NCBI RefSeq assembly: GCF_025141175.1
Contig: NZ_CP081159.1
Coordinates: 1-60,397 of the forward strand
Reading direction: 5' to 3'
DNA length: 60,397 bases
From: Jannaschia sp. M317
Lineage (GTDB): Bacteria; Pseudomonadota; Alphaproteobacteria; Rhodobacterales; Rhodobacteraceae
The notes beneath the pieces are model-generated. The model did no database searches. It was not told the DNA's origin and worked only from the letters and a program-made list of their open reading frames with translations. This document shows positions 27,414 to 36,109 of the stretch, in pieces (the first letter of the stretch is position 1; every line of letters starts with the position of its first letter). Made by a program: the position numbers and the translations under genes.

Positions 27414-28358
27414 TTACTTGGCGCCCCAGATGGACGCCTTGTTCGCCTCGGCACCGGCGGCGTCATAGATGGCGCCCCCGATCACGTTGACGCGCGGGAC
27501 CTCTTTGCCGGCGATCAGATCGGCGGCCAGGGCCACGGCGGTGCGCCCGGTCTGGTCCAGGTTCATCACGACAAAGGCGTCGGCGGTGCCACCGGTGACG
27601 GCGGCATAGCCGTCGCCCGACCCGTTGATGCCGGTCAGAATGACGCGGTCATCGCCTTCACCGCCCAGCTTGCCCATGTCGGTAAGAACCGTCTCGACCG
27701 CGGGGAAATGCGTGTCGGTGGCAGCAAAGACGCCGTCGATGTCCGGGTTCGCCTGGAACGCGTTCTGCGTGCCCGACAAGGCGCGCGAGCTGTCCCAGTC
27801 GGTCGGCACTTCGATGATCTTGACGTTGTCCAGCTTGGCGATCTCTTCGCGCCAGCCTGCCGAACGGTCGATGCCGTTCTGATCGTTGAGCGCGCCGATC
27901 AGCTCGACCAGGACGATTTCGCCTGCGCGATCCTTCAACGCATTGGCCATGTATTCCCCGGCCAAGCGACCATCGATCAGCGAGTCGGGACCGACGAAGG
28001 CGGCGACGACCTGGCTGTCGGGCAGGTCACGGTCATAGGCGACGACGGGAATGCCCGCGCGCTTGGCCGCGATCAGGGCGCGTTCGATGGTGTTCTGGTC
28101 CACGGCGCAGACCAGGATGGCGTCGACGCCCTGGGTGATCAGCGACTGGATCTGCGCGTTCTGCGCCTGTGCGTCGCCGTCGGCCACGACCTCGATCAGG
28201 CCATAGCCCCGGTCGGCGGCCTCGGCCTTGATGGCGTCGTTCACGCCGACACGGCTTTCGAACAACTGGTCCACAGACAGGCCCAGCGTGATGTCCTGGG
28301 CCAGCGCGGCACTGGTCATCAGGGCTGCGGCGGCAATACCGGCAAGCAGTTTCTTCAT
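27414..28358 (-). CDS. Periplasmic sugar-type binding protein (RbsB-like)
   Basis: A 314-residue type I periplasmic binding protein with a Sec signal (1-20, ALA then Q). The mature part starts DITLGLSVDQLFESRVGVNDAIKAEA, with the repeated hinge pattern (DAILVCAVDQNTIERALIAAKRAGIPVVAYDRD). The ATG at 28358 is preferred since AGGGAG lies 7-8 nt upstream; a second ATG at 28364 is too close. It is the first gene of the ribose-type ABC operon. The ligand is unknown; ribose is not implied. A copy of the candidate IclR element lies 66 nt upstream. Confidence 0.9.
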   Translation of the reverse strand: MKKLLAGIAAAALMTSAALAQDITLGLSVDQLFESRVGVNDAIKAEAADRGYGLIEVVADGDAQAQNAQIQSLITQGVDAILVCAVDQNTIERALIAAKRAGIPVVAYDRDLPDSQVVAAFVGPDSLIDGRLAGEYMANALKDRAGEIVLVELIGALNDQNGIDRSAGWREEIAKLDNVKIIEVPTDWDSSRALSGTQNAFQANPDIDGVFAATDTHFPAVETVLTDMGKLGGEGDDRVILTGINGSGDGYAAVTGGTADAFVVMNLDQTGRTAVALAADLIAGKEVPRVNVIGGAIYDAAGAEANKASIWGAK

Positions 28359-28423
28359 GGTCATTCTCCCTTTGGTCGGTCAGCGGCAGCCCTATGGACA
28401 GGCCGTTCCCGCTCCTCCAAATT

Positions 28424-28444
28424 CACATAAGCAAGTTATTTCCA
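28424..28444 (-). promoter_or_regulatory. Third copy of the candidate IclR element, before the ribose-type ABC operon
   Basis: On the minus strand this reads TGGAAATAACTTGC then TTATGTG, close to the halves of the 14071-14116 palindrome. It lies between the BKACE gene and the binding protein gene. A small inverted repeat GCAAGT/ACTTGC (28431-28451) overlaps it. Confidence 0.6.
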
Positions 28445-28485
28445 TACTTGCAAGTGCGTGGTCTGACCAAATTTGGTGGGACCAA

Positions 28486-29412
28486 TCAGAAATTCACCCG
28501 ATCGCCCCCTTTCAATGCCAGCATCTCACGAGCATCTGCCGGCGTCGCGACCTCCAACCCCAGGGCCTCGATCATGGCGCGGGCCTTTTGGACCTGCTCG
28601 GCATTGGTCCGCGCCAGGCGTTTCGGCCCTATCCAGAGACTATCTTCCAGTCCCACGCGCACATGACCGCCCAAGGCAACCGACTGCACCGCAATCGAAA
28701 GCTGGTTCTTCCCGGCCCCCAGGACCGACCATTGGTAGTCGGAACCGAACAGACGGTCCGCCGTGCGCTTCATGTGAGCGACATCTTCGGGGTGCGCCCC
28801 GATGCCGCCAAGGATACCGAAAACCGATTGAACGAAGAAAGGTGGTCTGACCAAACCACGATCTACGAAATGGGCGAGCGTGTAAAGATGCCCGATGTCG
28901 TAGCATTCGATCTCGAACCGGGTGCCGCTTTCGGCGCAGGCAGTCAGAATCGCCTCGATGTCCGCAAAGGTGTTGCGGAATATCCGGTCGCGCGACCCTT
29001 CCAGATAGGGCCGCTCCCATGGGTGCTGAAACTCCGGGAAGCGGTCGACCATGGGATAGAGCCCGAAATTCATCGTGCCCATGTTAAGCGAGGCCACCTC
29101 CGGCGCGTAATGGACCGCCGGTTTCATCCGCTCCTCGACCAACATCGTGGGCGACCCGCCCGTGGTGATGTTGATGACCGCATCGCAGCCTTGCTTGATC
29201 ACGCCCAGGATCGGGGCAAAGGCCTCGGGGGCCTGATCCGGCGCGCCGGTCACCGGGTCGCGCGCGTGGATGTGAACCAGCGCCGCCCCCGCCTGCGCCG
29301 CGCCGATGGCGGCCTCGGCGATCTCGCTGGGCGTGATCGGCAGATGCGGGGACATGGTGGGGGTGTGAATGGCGCCGGTGACGGCACAGGTGATCATGAC
29401 CTTGCGGGGCAT
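28486..29412 (-). CDS. BKACE family beta-keto acid cleavage enzyme (DUF849)
   Basis: A 308-residue Zn-dependent TIM-barrel enzyme that uses acetyl-CoA (or similar) to cleave a 3-keto acid, giving acetoacetate and a new acyl-CoA. Motifs: ITCAVTGAIHTP at the N terminus, the zinc pair HIHARDP (about residues 46-48), SLNMGTMNFG, and VRVGLEDSLWIG. The start follows GGAGGAGAC. The divergent neighbour is an SDR, which could form the 3-keto acid from a 3-hydroxy acid. Known members act on 3-dehydrocarnitine, 3-keto-5-aminohexanoate and others; the substrate here is open. Confidence 0.92.
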   Translation of the reverse strand: MPRKVMITCAVTGAIHTPTMSPHLPITPSEIAEAAIGAAQAGAALVHIHARDPVTGAPDQAPEAFAPILGVIKQGCDAVINITTGGSPTMLVEERMKPAVHYAPEVASLNMGTMNFGLYPMVDRFPEFQHPWERPYLEGSRDRIFRNTFADIEAILTACAESGTRFEIECYDIGHLYTLAHFVDRGLVRPPFFVQSVFGILGGIGAHPEDVAHMKRTADRLFGSDYQWSVLGAGKNQLSIAVQSVALGGHVRVGLEDSLWIGPKRLARTNAEQVQKARAMIEALGLEVATPADAREMLALKGGDRVNF

Positions 29413-29490
29413 CGTGTCTCCTCCTTCGGGCGAGGCGGGCTTGCCTGCGCCCTGCCCTTCCGCCTTGATGCCCAGCAAAGGGGGCGCACC

Positions 29491-30267
29491 ATGGACATGC
29501 AACTGAAAGATTCCCGCGTGATCATCACGGCGGGCGCGGCCGGCATCGGCCGGGAGATCGTGCAGGCCTTCGTCGAAGAGGGCGCGCGCGTCGCCACCTG
29601 CGACGTCGATGCCGGGGCGCTGAACGACCTGACGACCGCCCTGCCCCAGGTCTGGGCCCGCCCCTGCGACGTAGCCGACACAGGGGCGGCGGCGGATTTC
29701 GTGGCCCGGGCCGTCGCGCATCTGGGCGGGCTGGATACGCTGGTGAACAACGCGGGCATTGCCGGTCCCACCGCCCCGCTGGAGGATATCGATCCCCACG
29801 ATTGGGCCCGCACGCTGGATGTCTGCCTGACCGGGCAGTTCAACATCACCCGCGCCGCGATCCCCTCGCTGCGCAACAGCAGCAACGCGTCCATCGTCAA
29901 CATGTCGTCCGCCGCTGGAAAGGTCGGCTTTGCCCGCCGCGCCCCATATGCGGCGGCGAAATGGGGGGTGATCGGGCTGACGAAATCCCTGGCCATCGAA
30001 CTTGGCCCCGACGGGATACGCGCCAATGCGATCCTGCCCGGCCTTGTCGCCGGTGACCGCCAGCGCCGCGTGATGGAGGCGCGCGCCCAGGCCCGCGGCC
30101 TGCCGTTTGCCGAGATCGAGTCCGAAGCGTTCTCCCGCGTGTCGATCAAGGACTACGTGACCGCGCGCCAACTGGCCGATCAGATCCTGTTTCTGGCCAG
30201 TCCGCGCGGACGAACCATTTCCGGTCAGGCCATCGCCGTGGATGGCGACACCGGTATGTTGGCATGA
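29491..30267 (+). CDS. Short-chain dehydrogenase/reductase (SDR)
   Basis: A 258-residue NAD(P)-dependent enzyme. TAGAAGIGR (cofactor), NNAGIAG, catalytic Y-x3-K in YAAAKWG, and VDGDTGMLA at the end. RBS AAAGGGGG upstream of the ATG at 29491; a second ATG two codons later is possible. It is divergent from BKACE, 78 nt apart, and is the likely supplier of its 3-keto substrate. Confidence 0.9.
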   Translation: MDMQLKDSRVIITAGAAGIGREIVQAFVEEGARVATCDVDAGALNDLTTALPQVWARPCDVADTGAAADFVARAVAHLGGLDTLVNNAGIAGPTAPLEDIDPHDWARTLDVCLTGQFNITRAAIPSLRNSSNASIVNMSSAAGKVGFARRAPYAAAKWGVIGLTKSLAIELGPDGIRANAILPGLVAGDRQRRVMEARAQARGLPFAEIESEAFSRVSIKDYVTARQLADQILFLASPRGRTISGQAIAVDGDTGMLA

Positions 30268-30300
30268 CATTGCGCCCCTAGGCCGCGCGGCGATCCGGCC

Positions 30301-31293
30301 CTAGACCGGGGCGGTGCTGCCGCGCACCTGCAACCGGCAGTCCAGAATGGACTGCTCCGGCGACAGGGCCGCGCCTGCGGTCACTGCCGCGACCAGGCGT
30401 TCGGCCGCCAACCGGCCCAGGGCCGCGCGCGGCTGATGGATCGTGGTCAGCGGCGGGATGAACCGGTCGGAAAACTCGATGTCGTCAAATCCGATGACCG
30501 ACACGTCGTCGGGCACCCGCAGGCCCATCCGGTCGCATTCAGAAATGAAGCCGAGCGCGCTTTCGTCCGAGGTGCAGAACACCGCCGTCGGACGCGGGGC
30601 CATGGCGGCCCAGTCCCGTGCGGCGCGAGCCCCGCGTTCCATGGTGAAATCGCCGGGCATCAAGTCGCCGGGCCGATGTCCCACGCCCGCCCCCGCCAAT
30701 GCCGCACGCCAGCCGTCCGCGCGCGCCCGGCTCAGCACGTTGCCACCCGGCCCCCCCAGACAGGCAATGTGGCGATGCCCCAGATCCAAGAGATGCTGCA
30801 CCGCCATCCGCGCACCGGCCCGGTTGTCGATCCGAACCCCCGGCAGATCGGCCCCCTCGATCCATTCGCAGACCATGATCACCGGAACGTCCCAGCCGCG
30901 CACCATCTCGGCCGGCAGACCCCCATCCAACAGCAGCACCCCGTCGCTGCGCCCATCCACGCCAAGCCCCGCAAGGCGCGGCACTTCTACCAGCGAATCA
31001 GAAATCTGGACCGTCAGGCCGGCGTCCCCGGCCACATCCTGCACAGCGGCCACGATACGGCTGAAGAACGTATTGGCCAGGTTGGGCGCCAGCAGGGTCA
31101 CCGCCCGCGCGCGTCGCTGCCGCAGATCCCGCGCAGCGGCATTTGCGCGGTAACCCGTTGCTGCGACTGCCTTCAAGACGCGGGCACGGGTTTCCGCCCC
31201 GACACGTTCCGGCATCGACAACGCGCGGCTGACCGTGGCGGTCGAAACCCCCGCCGCCTGCGCCACATCCGCGATCCCTGCCCTACGTCTCAT
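30301..31293 (-). CDS. LacI-family transcriptional regulator
   Basis: A 330-residue regulator. The N-terminal helix-turn-helix (IADVAQAAGVSTATVSRALSMPE) and hinge are followed by a periplasmic-binding-protein-like effector domain. The ATG at 31293 is preferred to a TTG at 31302. It is divergent from the isomerase/dehydrogenase/ABC operon, with a LacI-type operator at 31342-31357 between them. It therefore most likely represses that operon and itself until the sugar or a derivative binds. Confidence 0.93.
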   Translation of the reverse strand: MRRRAGIADVAQAAGVSTATVSRALSMPERVGAETRARVLKAVAATGYRANAAARDLRQRRARAVTLLAPNLANTFFSRIVAAVQDVAGDAGLTVQISDSLVEVPRLAGLGVDGRSDGVLLLDGGLPAEMVRGWDVPVIMVCEWIEGADLPGVRIDNRAGARMAVQHLLDLGHRHIACLGGPGGNVLSRARADGWRAALAGAGVGHRPGDLMPGDFTMERGARAARDWAAMAPRPTAVFCTSDESALGFISECDRMGLRVPDDVSVIGFDDIEFSDRFIPPLTTIHQPRAALGRLAAERLVAAVTAGAALSPEQSILDCRLQVRGSTAPV

Positions 31294-31341
31294 GACCCTC
31301 AACTGCCCCCGTTACGAAAGACTTGCCAGACGCTCCAAGCT

Positions 31342-31357
31342 ATGTAAACGATTACAT
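31342..31357. promoter_or_regulatory. LacI-type operator
   Basis: ATGTAAACGATTACAT is a 16-bp near-perfect palindrome with the central CG typical of LacI-family operators; only the two positions beside CG break symmetry. It sits 48 nt upstream of the isomerase ATG and 49 nt from the lacI-type start. Confidence 0.8.
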
Positions 31358-31404
31358 CACTGGCTGAGTCGCGAGGAGGCGGCGCACCGGGATGGGAGGA
31401 CGAC

Positions 31405-32463
31405 ATGAAGACGATCAAGGGCCCGGCCCTGTTCCTGGCACAGTTCGCCGGGGACGAGGCGCCGTTCAATTCCTGGGACAGCATCACGAAATGGGCGGCC
31501 GATTGCGGCTATGCGGGTGTGCAGGTGCCCAGCTGGGATGCCCGGCTGTTCGACCTGTCCAAGGCCGCCACGTCCAAGACCTACTGCGACGACTTCAAGG
31601 GCCAGGCAGCAGCCAACGGCGTCGAAGTGACCGAACTATCGACCCACCTGCAAGGCCAGCTCGTCGCCGTCCACCCCGCCTATGACACCGCTTTCGACGG
31701 CTTTGCCGCCCCCTCGGTTCACGGCGACCCCAAGGCGCGGCAAGCCTGGGCCGTGGATCAGATGATGCAGGCGATTTCCGCGTCTCGGAACCTGGGCATC
31801 GCCGAACACGTCACATTCTCCGGGGCGCTGGCCTGGCCCTACGTCTACCCCTGGCCGCAACGCCCCGCCGGTCTGGTCGAGGCCGCCTTCGACGAGCTGG
31901 CCAAACGCTGGCGCCCGATCCTGGATCACGCCGAGGAAAATGGCGTCGACATCTGCTATGAAATCCACCCGGGCGAGGATCTGCACGACGGCGTCACCTT
32001 CGAGATGTTCCTGGACCGCGTGGACAATCACGCGCGCGCCAACATGCTCTACGATCCGTCGCACTACGTCCTGCAATGCCTGGATTATCTGGACAACATC
32101 GACATTTACGCCGACCGCATCAAGATGTTCCACGTCAAGGACGCGGAGTTCAATCCAACCGGGCGACAGGGTGTCTATGGCGGCTATCAGCCCTGGGTGA
32201 ACCGCGCGGGCCGCTTCCGGTCGCTTGGCGACGGTCAGGTCGATTTCGGGGCCGTCTTTTCCAAGATGGCCGCGAACGACTTCGACGGTTGGGCCGTGGT
32301 CGAATGGGAATGCGCTCTCAAACACCCCGAAGACGGGGCCCGCGAAGGGGCCGAATTCGTCCGGCAGCACATCATCCGCGTGACCGATAAGGCCTTCGAC
32401 GATTTCGCCGATGGCGGGGCCGACGACGCAGGCAACCGCCGCATGCTGGGGTTGGACCGATGA
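31405..32463 (+). CDS. Sugar phosphate isomerase/epimerase-like TIM-barrel protein
   Basis: A 352-residue xylose-isomerase-like TIM barrel. Probable metal ligands are E in YEIHPGED, D and H in YDPSHYVLQ, H in FHVKDAEF and E in VVEWECAL. RBS GGGAGGAC upstream. The stop overlaps the Gfo/Idh/MocA gene by 4 nt. Pairs of this fold with a Gfo/Idh/MocA dehydrogenase are common in pathways that oxidise a sugar, polyol or glycoside to a keto form and then isomerise or cleave it. Confidence 0.88.
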   Translation: MKTIKGPALFLAQFAGDEAPFNSWDSITKWAADCGYAGVQVPSWDARLFDLSKAATSKTYCDDFKGQAAANGVEVTELSTHLQGQLVAVHPAYDTAFDGFAAPSVHGDPKARQAWAVDQMMQAISASRNLGIAEHVTFSGALAWPYVYPWPQRPAGLVEAAFDELAKRWRPILDHAEENGVDICYEIHPGEDLHDGVTFEMFLDRVDNHARANMLYDPSHYVLQCLDYLDNIDIYADRIKMFHVKDAEFNPTGRQGVYGGYQPWVNRAGRFRSLGDGQVDFGAVFSKMAANDFDGWAVVEWECALKHPEDGAREGAEFVRQHIIRVTDKAFDDFADGGADDAGNRRMLGLDR

Positions 32464-33590
32464 GCGGGCGCATCCGGCTTGGCATGGTCGGCGGCGGAAC
32501 GGGCGCCTTTATCGGCGCCGTCCACCGCCTCGCCGCCCGAATGGACGACCGCTATGATTTCGTCGCGGGTGCCCTGTCCTCCACCCCCGAACGCGCCCGT
32601 GAAAGCGGGGCCGAGCTGGGCCTCGACCCGGCGCGCAGCTATGATGACTTCACCGCCATGGCCAAGCGCGAGGCGCGGCTGAAGGACGGCATTCAGGCCG
32701 TCGCCATCGTCACGCCCAACCACATGCACGCCCCCGCCGCGCGCGAGTTCCTGAAACGCGGCATTCACGTCATCTGCGACAAACCCCTGACCGCGACCCT
32801 GCCCGAGGCCAAGAAGCTGGCCCGCGCGGTAGAGGACAGCGACGCGCTGTTCATCCTGACCCACAATTACACTGCCTATCCGCTGGTGCGGCAGGCGCGG
32901 GCGATGGTGGCCGATGGCACGCTTGGCGAACTCCGCGTGGTGCAGGTGGAATATCCGCAGGACTGGCTGACAACGCCCTTGGAATCCGAGGGCCAGAAAC
33001 AGGCCGAATGGCGCAACGATCCCGCCAAGACCGGCGCCGGCAACTGCGTCGGCGACATCGGCACCCACGCGCACAACCTGGCCGAGTTCATCACCGGCCA
33101 GCGGGTCGAAAGCCTGGCCGCCGACATGCACACCTTCGTCCCCGGTCGCCTGCTGGATGACAACATTCACGTCATGCTGCGGTTCGACGGCGGCGCGCGC
33201 GGCATGCTCTGGACGTCGCAGGTGGCGCCGGGCAACGAAAACGGATTGCGTATCCGCGTCTACGGCGAGAATGGCGGCCTCGAATGGGCGCAGGAGAACC
33301 CGAACGTCCTGACCCATTCCCCCTATGGCGAACCACCGCGCACCATCACCCGCGCCGGTCCCGGCTTTACCCAGACCACCGGCACCCGCGTCCCCCCCGG
33401 CCACCCCGAGGGCTATCTGGAGGGGTTCGGAAATCTCTACAGCGAGGCCGCCGACCTGATCGAGGCCCACGCGCGCGGCGAGACGCCCGAAACCCTGCTG
33501 CCGGGGATCGAACAGGGCCTGCGGGGCATGCGATTTGTGGATGCCTGCGTCCGGTCGAACAAGCGCAACGCCGCCTGGGTCACGCTGTGA
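32460..33590 (+). CDS. Gfo/Idh/MocA-family oxidoreductase
   Basis: A 376-residue NAD(P)-dependent sugar/polyol dehydrogenase-like protein. The cofactor fold is GMVGGGTGAFIG (residues 8-19), VTPNHMHAPAA and the DKPL (usually EKPL) motif at about residue 105. The catalytic region is GDIGTHAHNLAEF. It overlaps both neighbours by 4 nt, so the operon is tightly coupled. Substrate unknown; the ABC genes downstream should import it. Confidence 0.9.
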   Translation: MSGRIRLGMVGGGTGAFIGAVHRLAARMDDRYDFVAGALSSTPERARESGAELGLDPARSYDDFTAMAKREARLKDGIQAVAIVTPNHMHAPAAREFLKRGIHVICDKPLTATLPEAKKLARAVEDSDALFILTHNYTAYPLVRQARAMVADGTLGELRVVQVEYPQDWLTTPLESEGQKQAEWRNDPAKTGAGNCVGDIGTHAHNLAEFITGQRVESLAADMHTFVPGRLLDDNIHVMLRFDGGARGMLWTSQVAPGNENGLRIRVYGENGGLEWAQENPNVLTHSPYGEPPRTITRAGPGFTQTTGTRVPPGHPEGYLEGFGNLYSEAADLIEAHARGETPETLLPGIEQGLRGMRFVDACVRSNKRNAAWVTL

Positions 33591-35080
33591 AACTCACCCT
33601 CCGTGCCATCGACCGCAGCTTTGGGGCCGTGCAGGTTCTGCATGGCATCACGCTGGACCTGATGCCGGGCGAGGTTCACGCCTTGATCGGTGAAAACGGG
33701 GCCGGCAAGTCGACCACGATGAAGATCATGTCCGGCTACCTCGCCCCCACGGCAGGGCAGGTCCTGCTGGACGATCAGCCGGTGACCTTTGCCGACAGCC
33801 AGGACGCCGAGGCGCGGGGCGTGGTGCTGATCCATCAGGAGTTCAACCTGGCCGAGCAATTGACGGTCGAACAGAACATCTTTTTGGGGCACGAGCTGAA
33901 AAAGGGTCTGTTCCTGGACAAGCGCGCCATGCGCGACCGCACCCGCGCCCTGCTGGATCGGTTGAATTGTGGCGTTGCGCCGGGTGCGCGGGTGCGCGAC
34001 ATCTCCAACCCCGACAAGCAGATGGTGGAAATCGCCAAGGCGCTCAGCCGGGATGCCCGCGTCCTGATCATGGACGAACCCACCGCCGTTCTGACCGAAC
34101 GCGAAGCGGAGGTGCTGTTCGAACAGGTCGACCGTCTGCGTCGCGAAGGCGTGGCGATCCTGTTCACCTCTCACAAGCTGGACGAGGTCAAGCGTATCTC
34201 GGACCGGGTCACCGTCTTGCGCGACGGCCACGTGGTCGCCCAGACCACGACCGACACCCTGTCCGAAGACGACATGGCCACCGCCATGGTCGGGCGCGAC
34301 GTGTCGTCCCTTTACCCCGCCCGCACCGCCCCCGTCGGGTCCGAGGTGGTGCTGTCGGTCAAGGGTCTGACCGTGCCGAAGTTTGCCAGGAACGTCGATT
34401 TCGACCTGCACAAGGGCGAGATCCTGGGCATCGCCGGGCTGATCGGATCAGGTCGCACCGAAACGATGGAGGGACTGGTCGGCCTCCGCTCCGCTAGCGG
34501 TGTGATCACACTGCGCGGACAGCCGGTCACCTTCGACCGCCCCCGCGCCGCCCTGAATGCGGGCGTCGCCTACCTGACCGAGGACCGCAAGGAACGCGGC
34601 CTGCTGCTGACCAAGGGCATGCGCGAAAACCTGACGCTGCAAAGCCTGGCGGATTTCACCGGCCTGTTGATCGACGAGGCCGCCGAAGATCGCGCCCTGG
34701 ATCGCGCGATCACGGACTTCGACATCCGCGCGCCGCACCGCGCCGTCAACGTCGGCAACCTGTCCGGCGGAAATCAGCAAAAGCTGCTGCTGGCGAAAAC
34801 CATGCTGGCCGAGCCCGAGATCGTCATCATCGACGAACCCACGCGCGGCATCGACATCGGCACCAAACAGCAGATCTACGAATTCATCCACGCGCTTGCC
34901 GCAACCGGCAAGAGCATCATCGTCATCTCCTCCGAAATGCAGGAGGTCATCGGTCTGTCCGACCGTGTGATCGTCATGCGAACAGGCTCTGTTGCGGGGG
35001 AATTGACCGGAAACGACATCACAGAAGACAGGATCGTCCGCCTCGCGATGGGGTTGGACGGCATCCGGGGGGCCGCATGA
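33587..35080 (+). CDS. ABC ATPase, ribose type (RbsA-like)
   Basis: A 497-residue tandem ATPase. Start is the GTG at 33587, which overlaps the previous stop by 4 nt. The first domain has GENGAGKST and LIMDEPTAVL, the second LIGSGRTE, LSGGNQQK and IIDEPTRGIDIG. It energises the permease encoded directly downstream (4-nt overlap). Confidence 0.94.
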   Translation: MKLTLRAIDRSFGAVQVLHGITLDLMPGEVHALIGENGAGKSTTMKIMSGYLAPTAGQVLLDDQPVTFADSQDAEARGVVLIHQEFNLAEQLTVEQNIFLGHELKKGLFLDKRAMRDRTRALLDRLNCGVAPGARVRDISNPDKQMVEIAKALSRDARVLIMDEPTAVLTEREAEVLFEQVDRLRREGVAILFTSHKLDEVKRISDRVTVLRDGHVVAQTTTDTLSEDDMATAMVGRDVSSLYPARTAPVGSEVVLSVKGLTVPKFARNVDFDLHKGEILGIAGLIGSGRTETMEGLVGLRSASGVITLRGQPVTFDRPRAALNAGVAYLTEDRKERGLLLTKGMRENLTLQSLADFTGLLIDEAAEDRALDRAITDFDIRAPHRAVNVGNLSGGNQQKLLLAKTMLAEPEIVIIDEPTRGIDIGTKQQIYEFIHALAATGKSIIVISSEMQEVIGLSDRVIVMRTGSVAGELTGNDITEDRIVRLAMGLDGIRGAA

Positions 35081-36072
35081 CCGCGATCGACAAACCGGCG
35101 CAATCGCGCCTTTCGCTGGACCTGAAGGTCCTGGGCCCGATCCTGGCGTTGGTGGCGCTGATCATCGTGGGCGCGCTGCTCAATTCCAACTTCCTGAGCG
35201 CGGGCAACATCACCAACGTCCTGTCGCGCTCCGCCTTTATCGGCATCATCGCCGTGGGCATGACATTTGTGATCACAAGCGGCGGACTGGACCTGTCCGT
35301 CGGCTCGATGGCGGCCTTCATCGCGGGTCTTATGATCCTCGTGATGAACGGCCTGCTGGATAGCATGGGCCCCGGCTGGCCGCTGGTCTTTGTCGGCATG
35401 GCCACCGCGCTGGTTGCGGGCGTCTTTGCCGGCGCGGTCAACGGCTTTCTGATCACCACCATGCGGATCGAGGCGTTCATCGTCACGCTGGGCACCATGG
35501 GCATCTACCGCAGCCTGGTCACCTGGCTGGCGGACGGCGGCACCCTGTCGCTTGATTTCGGCATGCGCAGCGTGATCCGCCCGATCTATTACGATGGCAT
35601 CCTGGGCATCAGCTTTCCCATCATCGTTTTCGCCCTGGTCGCCATCACGGGCGAGATCGTGATGCGCCGTGCCGCCTTTGGCCGCCACGCGGCCGCCGTT
35701 GGCAGCAACGACCAGGTGGCGCGCTATTCCTCGGTCAACGTCATCCGGGTGCGTATGCTGACCTACGTGTTCCTGGGCATCCTCGTCGGCGTCGCGACCA
35801 TCATGTATGTGCCGCGCCTCGGCTCCGCCTCGTCGTCCACCGGTGTGTTGTGGGAGCTGGAGGCGATTGCCGCCGTCATCATCGGCGGCACCATGCTCAA
35901 GGGTGGCTTCGGCCGGGTCTGGGGCACCGTGATCGGTGTCCTGATCCTAAGCCTCATCGACAACATCCTGAACCTGACCGACGGGGTCAGCCCCTATCTG
36001 AACGGGGCCATTCAGGGCGTCATCATCATTCTCGCTGTGATCCTGCAACGGGAGCGAAAGGCCGAGGGCTGA
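35077..36072 (+). CDS. ABC permease, ribose type (RbsC-like)
   Basis: A 331-residue inner-membrane permease. Family marks are TSGGLDLSVGSMAAFIAGLMI, AVGSNDQVARYSSVNVIRVR and IAAVIIGGTMLKGGFGRVWGTVIGVLILSLIDNILNL. Here only one permease gene is present, so the channel is probably a homodimer, unlike the two-permease system at 23.9-28.4 kb. Confidence 0.93.
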   Translation: MTAIDKPAQSRLSLDLKVLGPILALVALIIVGALLNSNFLSAGNITNVLSRSAFIGIIAVGMTFVITSGGLDLSVGSMAAFIAGLMILVMNGLLDSMGPGWPLVFVGMATALVAGVFAGAVNGFLITTMRIEAFIVTLGTMGIYRSLVTWLADGGTLSLDFGMRSVIRPIYYDGILGISFPIIVFALVAITGEIVMRRAAFGRHAAAVGSNDQVARYSSVNVIRVRMLTYVFLGILVGVATIMYVPRLGSASSSTGVLWELEAIAAVIIGGTMLKGGFGRVWGTVIGVLILSLIDNILNLTDGVSPYLNGAIQGVIIILAVILQRERKAEG

Positions 36073-36109
36073 GGAGGGCCCGAGGTTCAACCATAAAGGG
36101 AGAGAAACC

